Shown here: piece after piece, positions 1 to 5,466 of the stretch
Position numbering within the stretch: position 1 is the first letter of the stretch
Layout: every line of letters starts with the position of its first letter
From: Thermomicrobiales bacterium
GTDB taxonomy: Bacteria > Chloroflexota > Limnocylindria > Limnocylindrales > CSP1-4
Assembly: GCA_004525275.1 (NCBI GenBank)
Contig: SPCO01000071.1
Coordinates: 1-7,200, forward strand
Reading direction: 5' to 3'
Length of the DNA: 7,200 nucleotides
The notes under the pieces: generated by a model
The model's input: the letters and a program-made list of their open reading frames with translations, nothing else
Databases searched by the model: none
Told to the model about the DNA's origin: nothing
Translations under genes and position numbers: made by a program

Positions 1-67
1 GGCGGCCAGGGACCCGGGGCGGCCAAGGGGGACCGTGGGCGGCCGAATTCGGCCGAGGACGGCCGCC
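1..67. repeat. GC-rich degenerate tandem and inverted repeat after the acyl-CoA dehydrogenase gene
   Basis: The heptamer GGCGGCC occurs at 1-7, 18-24 and 38-44. The first two copies are each followed by a G-run and GACC, so a unit of about 17-20 bp is loosely repeated. Positions 40-55 form a perfect 16-bp palindrome centred on GAATTC. GGCGGCCG at 38-45 also pairs with CGGCCGCC at 60-67, giving an 8-bp stem with a 14-nt loop directly after the stop codon of the leftward acyl-CoA dehydrogenase. In the RNA of that gene the stem could act as a terminator or 3' stabiliser, but no U-tract follows it, so an intrinsic terminator is not certain. The repeat may continue left of the window. Confidence 0.5.
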
Positions 68-1234
68 TTAGACGACGCGCAGGCCGAGGACCTGGCGGGC
101 GATGACGAGGCGTTGGACCTGGCTGGTCCCTTCCCCGATCTCGGTCAGCTTGGCGTCGCGGAGGTAGCGCTCGACTGGGAATTCGGTGACGTACCCGTAG
201 CCGCCGTGGATCTGGATGGCGTTGTTGGTGACCCGTGAGCTGACTTCGGAGGCGAACAACTTGGCCTGCGCGGCGACGAGCCCAAAATCACGGCCCTGGT
301 CCTTCAGCCAGGCCGAGCGCCAGACAAGACCGCGCGCCGCTTCGATCTCCGTGGCCATGTCGGCGACCATGAACGCGACACCCTGAAACGAGCCGATCGG
401 TCGCCCGAATTGCTCCCGACTCTGAGCGTACGGGATCGAGGCATCAAGCGCCCCCTGGGCGATCCCGACCGCAAGCGCTCCGATCGAGATCCGACCACCG
501 TCGAGGATCCGCAGGAAGGTCTTGAAGCCACTCCCCTGCTCGCCAAGCATGTTCGCCGCCGGAACGCGAGCCCTTTCAAAGATCAACTCCCCGGTCGCAG
601 ACGCGTGCAGACCCAGCTTGTCCTCCAGACGCCCGATGCTGAAGCCAGGCGTATCAGCCGGGACGATGAACGCGCTGATCTCAGCCTTCCCATCCTCCCG
701 CGTTCCGGTCCGGGCGGTGACGATGTAGGTCCCTGCCTGGCCGGCATTGGTGATGAAGCGCTTGCCGCCATCGATGATCCAGGTGCCGCCATCCGGGCCA
801 TCTTCGAGTCGCGCGGTCGTTCGCGTGCCACCAGAGTCGCTGCCTGCGCCAGGCTCGGTCAGGCCGTATGCGCCGATGATCTCGCCGCTGGCCATCGGGA
901 CCAGATAGCGGGATTGCTGGTCGGGCGTACCGGCCAGGTGGAGCGGGCCGCAGCCAAGGCTCGTGTGTGCCGCCACGATCAGCCCGAGCGAACCCCACAC
1001 CCGACCGATCTCCTCGATGGCGATGGCATAGGCCAGGGTGTCCAGGCCCGCCCCGCCCTCGTCCTCGGGGATCGGGATGCCCAGCCAGCCAAGTTCGCCG
1101 ATGCGCCGGACGATCTCGATCGGGAAGCGCCGCTCGCGTTCGTGCTCGTCGATGATCGGCGCAACCTCGGTCAGCATGAAATCGCGGATGGTGTCGCGCA
1201 GGAGGACGTGCTCCGGAGAGAGGTCGAGATCCAT
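68..1234 (-). CDS. Acyl-CoA dehydrogenase (short/branched-chain type)
   Basis: This is a 388-residue flavoprotein, the usual length for the family, which oxidises acyl-CoA to 2-enoyl-CoA with FAD and passes electrons to electron-transfer flavoprotein. The N-terminal helical domain spans about 1-115. The FAD/substrate signature YGLTEPGAGSD lies at 123-133, the middle beta domain runs to about 230, and the C-terminal helical domain contains R248, R273 (QSREQFGRP) and IHGGYGYVTEFPVER near 342-356. The expected catalytic base is E368 in TEIGEGTSQVQR, the position used in short-chain and branched-chain enzymes. The start at 1234 (MDLDLSPEH) is chosen because it begins at the family's N-terminus and has a -10 box 7 nt upstream. 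The frame stays open to 1426, but that extension is low-complexity and would overlap the divergent regulator. Acyl specificity cannot be read from sequence; short-chain or 2-methyl-branched substrates are plausible given the neighbouring dehydrogenase complex. Confidence 0.95.
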   Translation of the reverse strand: MDLDLSPEHVLLRDTIRDFMLTEVAPIIDEHERERRFPIEIVRRIGELGWLGIPIPEDEGGAGLDTLAYAIAIEEIGRVWGSLGLIVAAHTSLGCGPLHLAGTPDQQSRYLVPMASGEIIGAYGLTEPGAGSDSGGTRTTARLEDGPDGGTWIIDGGKRFITNAGQAGTYIVTARTGTREDGKAEISAFIVPADTPGFSIGRLEDKLGLHASATGELIFERARVPAANMLGEQGSGFKTFLRILDGGRISIGALAVGIAQGALDASIPYAQSREQFGRPIGSFQGVAFMVADMATEIEAARGLVWRSAWLKDQGRDFGLVAAQAKLFASEVSSRVTNNAIQIHGGYGYVTEFPVERYLRDAKLTEIGEGTSQVQRLVIARQVLGLRVV

Positions 1235-1241
1235 GGTCGGA

Positions 1242-1247
1242 ACCGTA
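1242..1247 (-). promoter_or_regulatory. Predicted -10 box of the acyl-CoA dehydrogenase gene (leaderless)
   Basis: Reading leftward, TACGGT is followed by 7 nt (TCCGACC) and then the ATG at 1234. That spacing puts the transcription start at or next to the start codon. No Shine-Dalgarno sequence is present and no convincing -35 hexamer was found. A 5-bp dyad, GTCGG (1236-1240) and CCGAC (1252-1256), brackets the box and could be an operator half-site pair, but it is short enough to arise by chance. Confidence 0.5.
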
Positions 1248-1281
1248 CCACCCGACGAGCACGCATCGAGACCTTCGGTGC

Positions 1282-1287
1282 TAGCCT
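1282..1287 (+). promoter_or_regulatory. Predicted -10 box of the SufR-like regulator gene (leaderless)
   Basis: TAGCCT is followed by 6 nt and the ATG at 1294, the same TANNNT spacing seen before three other genes here. The GAGG at 1288-1291 is only 2 nt from the ATG, too close to work as a normal ribosome-binding site. This box and the acyl-CoA dehydrogenase -10 point away from each other with 34 bp between them. Their upstream promoter regions therefore overlap, and one bound regulator could affect both genes. Confidence 0.45.
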
Positions 1288-1293
1288 GAGGCG

Positions 1294-2007
1294 ATGCCCG
1301 AGTCCTCTCCACACGCCGCAGCACCCGACGGGGCCCCGCTCCAGAACGATCTTGGCCCGACGAAGGGTCCTTCCAGTCTCCGTCGTGATCTGCTGCTGCG
1401 ACTTCGCCTGGACGGTTCGAGTTCACCTGACCAGCTGGCTGAGCGAGTCGGAGCCAGCCGGACAGGCGTCCTTCAGCAGCTTCGCGCGCTCGAGGCTGCC
1501 AACCTCGTCAGCCGGCAGACGGTCCGTCATGGTGTCGGGCGCCCACGCCATCTCTACGACGTGACGACTGATGCGCAGGATCTCTTCCCGTCCAACTACG
1601 ACGCGCTTGCCGCTGGGCTACTGGCCGCCATCGAGTCGCTTGGTGGCGACGATCTGCTCGAACAGGTCTTCACGGCGCGGCGGCGCCAGCTTGGCGCTCG
1701 GGTCCGCGATCAGATGACCGAGCGGGTGGCCCCGGATGCGCCGCTCGCCGACCGAGTCCGGGAGCTGGCCGTGATCCAGGCCGACAACGGCTATCTGGCC
1801 GACACGACCATCGACGCGAGCGGCACGATCCGCCTGCGCGAGCACAACTGCGCGATCTATCACATCGCCAAGGGCTCGCCGGCTGCCTGCCGAGCGGAAC
1901 TCGAACTCTTTCGAGAGGTCCTGGGGGCCGACGTCGTTCGCGATGAGCACATCGCGTCGGGCGATCGGTGCTGTTCGTACCGCATCGCGGATCGCACCCC
2001 GGACTGA
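1294..2007 (+). CDS. SufR-like winged-helix transcriptional regulator with Fe-S cysteine motif
   Basis: This 237-residue protein has a disordered N-terminus (1-28), an ArsR/DeoR-like winged helix-turn-helix at about 29-91, and a C-terminal sensor region. The recognition-helix region is ERVGASRTGVLQQLRALE and the wing holds GVGRPRHLYDVT, a hallmark of this regulator group (COG2345-like). Cysteines in the sensor region lie at 186, 199, 226 and 227. The C186-x12-C199-x27-C227 spacing matches what I recall for the three cluster-ligating cysteines of mycobacterial SufR, a repressor of the suf Fe-S assembly operon that binds a 4Fe-4S cluster. No suf genes lie in the window. The gene is divergent from acyl-CoA dehydrogenase and convergent with the deaminase gene, so its target may be the shared divergent promoter, itself, or a distant operon. 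HTH regulator identity is secure; Fe-S sensing is a strong inference, and the regulon is unknown. Confidence 0.85.
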   Translation: MPESSPHAAAPDGAPLQNDLGPTKGPSSLRRDLLLRLRLDGSSSPDQLAERVGASRTGVLQQLRALEAANLVSRQTVRHGVGRPRHLYDVTTDAQDLFPSNYDALAAGLLAAIESLGGDDLLEQVFTARRRQLGARVRDQMTERVAPDAPLADRVRELAVIQADNGYLADTTIDASGTIRLREHNCAIYHIAKGSPAACRAELELFREVLGADVVRDEHIASGDRCCSYRIADRTPD

Positions 2008-2033
2008 GTGTCCCGCGGGCCGATCGCGCCGGA

Positions 2034-3089
2034 CTACGCTTCCTCGCGCTCCACGGCGACCCGTGTCGCAGGCTCGAGACGCGGCGGCGGCACGTCGGTG
2101 ACATTGGGCACGAACGAGGCTGCCAGCGACGTCGCGGCCGCGGTCTCCAGGTCGCCCAACGAGAGGATCGCCAGACGGGCCAGCTGGGCCATTTCGTCCC
2201 GGATGTAGGTCTTGAGCATCTCCGGGCCATCCGTGTTGATCGTGAACCGGACTTCGTTGCGCCGGAACGTGTCGAAGATCCAGCGGAATTCGTCCCAGCC
2301 GCTCACGACCCGGGTGTTGAGATTGGATGTCGGGCAGATCTCGAGGACGATCCCGCGGTCCGCGATCATGGCCATCGCTCGCGGGTCGTAGGCGGCCTTG
2401 ACGCCATGCCCGATGCGGTCGGGCTCGAGAAGCTCGACCACCCGGGCAACCTCGTCGATCGGGCCGGATTCGCCGGTATGGACGGTCAAGCCGAGACCGA
2501 ACTGGCGGGCGCGCCGGAAGAGTCGTCGGTAATCGGCCACCCGGAAGGTCGCCGATTCAGGACCGGCGATGTCGACGCCGACGACACCTCGGTCGCGCCA
2601 GGCGATGGCCTTCTCCACGATGATCTCGTTGAGTTCAAAGGGAAATGCACGGTCCAGGCAGAAGATGAGTCCGGGTTTGACCGGGTACTCCAGGCTGGCC
2701 TTGTCCATGCCCCGGACGGCCGCCGCGATGATGTGATCGAGGTCCTGCTCACCACCTCGATTTCGCTTCATCGGGTTGAAGCGGAGCTCCATGGAAGTGA
2801 CGTTGTTCTTGCGGTAGGCGCCGCCGACGACCTCGTAGACGGAGCGCTCGACGGCGAGCGGCGAGCTTTGGATCAGCTCCGTCCAGTGGAAGAGCTGAAG
2901 GTAGCCATCGAACGAGCGGTTGCGCCGGGCCGAGACCGTGATCATGTCTCGGAATTCCCAGTAGTCCTTGGTCGGGAGCTTGATCCCCTGCGAATGGGCG
3001 ATCCCCCACATGATGGCCGGGGTGACCGCGCCGCCGAGATGGCAGTGCAGCTCCGCGAGCGGGATCTTGCGCGAAAGGACGCGGGCCAT
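2034..3089 (-). CDS. Adenosine deaminase-family amidohydrolase with altered substrate-contact residues
   Basis: This 351-residue protein is a full-length member of the zinc TIM-barrel family whose classic reaction is adenosine to inosine plus ammonia. Zinc and catalytic residues are all present: H15 and H17 in ELHCHLGGA, H204 and E207 in VHTGESG, H228 in DRIGHG, and D287 in INTDGPE. The substrate-loop sequence VDIAGPES is at 172-179. Two canonical contacts are missing. In mouse ADA, D19 (5'-OH contact) and D296 (N7 contact) correspond to G19 and G288 here. Deaminase chemistry is therefore likely, but the substrate may not be plain adenosine; a modified nucleoside, nucleotide or other aminopurine is possible. 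The start at 3089 (MARVLSRKI) begins just before the HxH strand and has a -10 box 6 nt upstream. Longer in-frame starts up to 3248 would run into the upstream gene. It converges with the regulator gene, 26 bp away, with no clear terminator between them. Confidence 0.88.
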   Translation of the reverse strand: MARVLSRKIPLAELHCHLGGAVTPAIMWGIAHSQGIKLPTKDYWEFRDMITVSARRNRSFDGYLQLFHWTELIQSSPLAVERSVYEVVGGAYRKNNVTSMELRFNPMKRNRGGEQDLDHIIAAAVRGMDKASLEYPVKPGLIFCLDRAFPFELNEIIVEKAIAWRDRGVVGVDIAGPESATFRVADYRRLFRRARQFGLGLTVHTGESGPIDEVARVVELLEPDRIGHGVKAAYDPRAMAMIADRGIVLEICPTSNLNTRVVSGWDEFRWIFDTFRRNEVRFTINTDGPEMLKTYIRDEMAQLARLAILSLGDLETAAATSLAASFVPNVTDVPPPRLEPATRVAVEREEA

Positions 3090-3095
3090 GACCGG

Positions 3096-3101
3096 AGGAT
3101 A
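3096..3101 (-). promoter_or_regulatory. Predicted -10 box of the deaminase gene (leaderless)
   Basis: Reading leftward, TATCCT is followed by 6 nt (CCGGTC) and the ATG at 3089. The box lies in the 59-bp gap after the upstream gene, so the deaminase can probably be transcribed alone as well as by read-through. No Shine-Dalgarno or clear -35 hexamer was seen. Confidence 0.5.
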
Positions 3102-3148
3102 CCGGAGGTCGGCCGCGGGGTCCGGTCGCTCCGGATCGACGGACTCGC

Positions 3149-4348
3149 CTAGCCCAGACCAGGCCGAAGCTCGACGTGCCAAGTGCCTTCGTGGGCGCCG
3201 GTCTGGTCGGTCCAGTCGACGGTGATCGCGTACGTGCCCGGCAACCATGCGCCTTCGGCTGCCGGGAAGAGCACATAGAGGAGGCCGCCCTGGCGGTCCG
3301 ACATGCCCGGGATCGGAGCCGGGGCCTCGAACGACCCGTCAGGAGCCAGGCGCCGGATCTCCGAGCCGGTGATGTCCTCGCCTCGGGCGAGCGTGACGCC
3401 AAGCCCGGTGGCCCGCGGCAGGTACGCCGTCGCCACGATCTTGCCACCGGCAAGGGCAGTGTCGTGCCAGGCGCTGCCCGGGCTCAGGACGCGCGACTCG
3501 GTCGCCTCCAGCGAGACGGCAGATCCATCGACCGTTGCGAACAAGCCGCTCCCGATCGCGAACGGATCGATCGCCGACGCCGGAACAAGACCGGCCTCTG
3601 AAACGGCCCAGTCATCGGGCGGCGGCACGTCACCAGATCGGGTTGGGATGCGCGCCTCGATGTGACGGATGCCACGCGCGGTCAGAACGTCGATCCGATA
3701 CGTGCCCGGCTCCCAGCCCGTATCTGGGGGGCCGTCGGCACCGGACCGAACGAACAGGAACGAAGCGTCGGTGGCGCCCGGCCCGATCTGGACCGTGTCG
3801 ACCCATTCGAGCCGGTCGTGCCGGTGAACACGCCAGATCCGAGCATCCTGAGCCTCAGCCGCACGAGGAGCCGTGATCCCGAGGACAGCGATGGTTCGAC
3901 GGCCGGGCTCGACGAATGCGAACTCGGTACCGGCAGCGTTGGTCTCAGTCGGCGCCCAGCGCTCCGCGTAACGCGGCGATGGCTCATTCGGAGCGACGTT
4001 GAGGCGGTCGGTGCGTATCGCCCGAACACCCCACGCGTCATGTACGGTCACTAGTCCTGCGAGGGCGGGCCAGTCGGGCAGGTAGGCGGCGATGGGGTCG
4101 GGACTCGGCGGCGGCCGAACCGGATCGACGGCGGCGTTGGCGGGCGGCGTGCCCGATGCCGACCCGACGCTGGCGGTGGGACTTGGCTTCGCCGATGTCT
4201 GAGCGAGCGGCGACGAGGTGCCCTGCCCGTTCCATGGCTTGGCGATCGCCAGGACGAGCGCGAAGACGACAACGATCGAACCGATCACCAACGGATCGAG
4301 CCGCCGACGCTTGCGGTCGAGTCGGACCGGGTCGAAGTCGACGCTCAT
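3149..4348 (-). CDS. Membrane-anchored extracytoplasmic protein of unknown function with a repeated beta motif
   Basis: I do not recognise this 399-residue protein. It has a short basic cytoplasmic head (DRKRRR, 11-16), one hydrophobic segment at about 19-37, a Pro/Ser/Thr/Ala-rich linker at about 43-85, and a long region outside the membrane. Positive charges before the hydrophobic segment and no signal-peptidase motif suggest a retained N-in anchor. The outer part contains two similar strand motifs, WEPGTYRIDVL (212-222) and WLPGTYAITVDW (368-379). Each sits near the end of a segment in which short strands alternate with Gly/Pro turns, which suggests a duplicated beta-sandwich (Ig-like) module. 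It begins 21 nt after the lipA stop with neither a Shine-Dalgarno nor a TANNNT box, so it probably depends on lipA transcription and translational coupling. No catalytic motif is visible. A surface, cell-wall or ligand-binding role is only a guess. Confidence 0.8.
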   Translation of the reverse strand: MSVDFDPVRLDRKRRRLDPLVIGSIVVVFALVLAIAKPWNGQGTSSPLAQTSAKPSPTASVGSASGTPPANAAVDPVRPPPSPDPIAAYLPDWPALAGLVTVHDAWGVRAIRTDRLNVAPNEPSPRYAERWAPTETNAAGTEFAFVEPGRRTIAVLGITAPRAAEAQDARIWRVHRHDRLEWVDTVQIGPGATDASFLFVRSGADGPPDTGWEPGTYRIDVLTARGIRHIEARIPTRSGDVPPPDDWAVSEAGLVPASAIDPFAIGSGLFATVDGSAVSLEATESRVLSPGSAWHDTALAGGKIVATAYLPRATGLGVTLARGEDITGSEIRRLAPDGSFEAPAPIPGMSDRQGGLLYVLFPAAEGAWLPGTYAITVDWTDQTGAHEGTWHVELRPGLG

Positions 4349-4369
4349 GGGCGATCGAGGCGCGCTCGC

Positions 4370-5368
4370 TCAGCCGGCCAAAGGGACGATCCGACCGTCA
4401 GCGTCAATCGTGGCCCGGCGACGGAGGCGCTTGAGTTCGGCGCCCGGGACCTGATCGCGGGCGTGATAACTGGAGCGGACGAGCGGCGCCGATTCGACGT
4501 GCCTGAACCCGAGTTCGAGCGCCTCGCGCTTCATGTCCGCGAACTCGTCCGGATGGTAGTAGCGCTCGAGCGGCAGGTGCTGCAGGGATGGTCTGAGGTA
4601 TTGGCCGATGGTCAGGATGTCGACGTCGTTGTCGCGCAGCGCCTCGAACGCCTCGTGCAGTTCTGAGCGGGTCTCGCCCAGGCCGACCATCAAGCTCGAT
4701 TTGGTGTGGGCCGGATAGCCGATCTCAGCGGCCATCTCCTTGGCCCGACGGAGGACGTACAGGCTTCGATCCCAGCGGGCGCGCTTGCGGACCGGCTTCT
4801 GGAGGCGGCGCACCGTCTCGAGGTTGTGATTGAGGATGTCGGGCCGGGCATCCATGACCGTTCTGAGTCGATCGTCCGAGCCGTCGAAATCGGGGATCAG
4901 GACCTCGATCCCCATCCCGGGCGAGGTCTCGCGCAGCCGGGTGATGGTCTCCGCGAAGATCCGCGAGCCGCCATCGGGCAGGTCGTCGCGGGCGACCGAG
5001 GTGATGACGACGTGCTCGAGACCGAGGGCACCGATCGCTTCCGCGACCCGGCGCGGTTCGTCGTCATCGAACCAGGTCGGCCGGCCGGTCTTGACCGCGC
5101 AGAAGCCGCAGGCCCGGGTACATGTATCGCCCAGGATCATGATCGTCGCCGTCCGCTGATCCCAGCACTCCCCGATGTTGGGGCAACGGGCTTCCTCGCA
5201 AACCGTGTTGAGCGACAGGCCGCGCATGAGCGCCTTCAGCTCGTGATAAGCCTCGCCGGACGGCATCCGGGCGCGGATCCAGTCGGGGTGGCGACGCGGG
5301 GTCGGAGTCGGGTCGAGGGCAGCGAGTTCTGTCGGTGCCGGTTCGAAGATCGGGAGCTCGCGCTGCAT
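4370..5368 (-). CDS. lipA: Lipoyl synthase (radical SAM)
   Basis: LipA inserts two sulfur atoms at C6 and C8 of the octanoyl group on lipoyl domains, making lipoamide in the cytoplasm. The 332-residue length is typical. The auxiliary-cluster motif CX4CX5C is C57, C62 and C68 (CEEARCPNIGEC). The radical-SAM motif CX3CX2C is C83, C87 and C90 (CTRACGFC). The C-terminal RSSYH at 298-302 supplies the serine ligand of the auxiliary cluster. All ligands are intact. The start at 5368 (MQRELPIFEP) fits the family N-terminus and has a -10 box 7 nt upstream; the in-frame extension to 5716 would overlap the E2 gene by about 250 bp and is Arg/Gly/Pro-rich. The gene lies 98 bp downstream of E2, whose lipoyl domain is an obvious client. 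No octanoyltransferase gene (lipB/lipM) is in the window. Confidence 0.97.
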   Translation of the reverse strand: MQRELPIFEPAPTELAALDPTPTPRRHPDWIRARMPSGEAYHELKALMRGLSLNTVCEEARCPNIGECWDQRTATIMILGDTCTRACGFCAVKTGRPTWFDDDEPRRVAEAIGALGLEHVVITSVARDDLPDGGSRIFAETITRLRETSPGMGIEVLIPDFDGSDDRLRTVMDARPDILNHNLETVRRLQKPVRKRARWDRSLYVLRRAKEMAAEIGYPAHTKSSLMVGLGETRSELHEAFEALRDNDVDILTIGQYLRPSLQHLPLERYYHPDEFADMKREALELGFRHVESAPLVRSSYHARDQVPGAELKRLRRRATIDADGRIVPLAG

Positions 5369-5375
5369 GCCCGGG

Positions 5376-5381
5376 AGTGTA
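5376..5381 (-). promoter_or_regulatory. Predicted -10 box of lipA (leaderless)
   Basis: Reading leftward, TACACT is followed by 7 nt (CCCGGGC) and the ATG at 5368. It is one of the best -10 matches in the window. A possible -35, TTGAGG at 5407-5402, is 20 nt away, longer than the usual 17. A 5-bp dyad (TGAGG 5390-5394, CCTCA 5402-5406 on the plus strand) lies in the spacer and -35 region and could be an operator. lipA may therefore have its own promoter in addition to read-through from the E2 gene. Confidence 0.5.
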
Positions 5382-5466
5382 CGACGACCTGAGGATCCCG
5401 GCCTCAATACGGACCTTGACCATCGGCACGTCCGGCTCCTGGCCGCTGGTCCGTCGGGATAGACCT

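Noticed and set aside
1236..1256. GTCGG-N11-CCGAC dyad as an operator for the divergent promoter
   Set aside because: The arms are only 5 bp, which is expected by chance in GC-rich DNA. It is noted under the promoter entry but not claimed as a feature.
1235..1426. 64-residue N-terminal extension of the acyl-CoA dehydrogenase
   Set aside because: It is not similar to the family N-terminus, would overlap the divergent regulator gene, and ignores the start with a well-placed -10 at 1234. Similar extensions of the deaminase (to 3248), lipA (to 5716) and E2 (to 6939) were rejected on the same grounds.
410..1564. Long plus-strand open frame (384 codons) opposite the acyl-CoA dehydrogenase
   Set aside because: It is antisense to a clearly recognised gene, has no recognisable motif, and runs into the regulator in another frame. 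High GC makes long shadow frames common.
2001..2033. Possible bidirectional terminator between the convergent regulator and deaminase genes
   Set aside because: The best pairing is GGAC-N5-GTCC, only 4 bp, with no T-tract on either strand.
1968..3152. Plus-strand open frame (394 codons) opposite the deaminase
   Set aside because: It mirrors the whole deaminase gene, has no domain signature, and overlaps the end of the regulator. The deaminase frame has all catalytic motifs.
5064..5429. Minus-strand frame starting MVKVRIEAGI upstream of lipA, out of frame with it
   Set aside because: Most of it overlaps the lipA coding region in another frame and turns into Arg/Pro-rich sequence. The lipA frame holds all cluster motifs.
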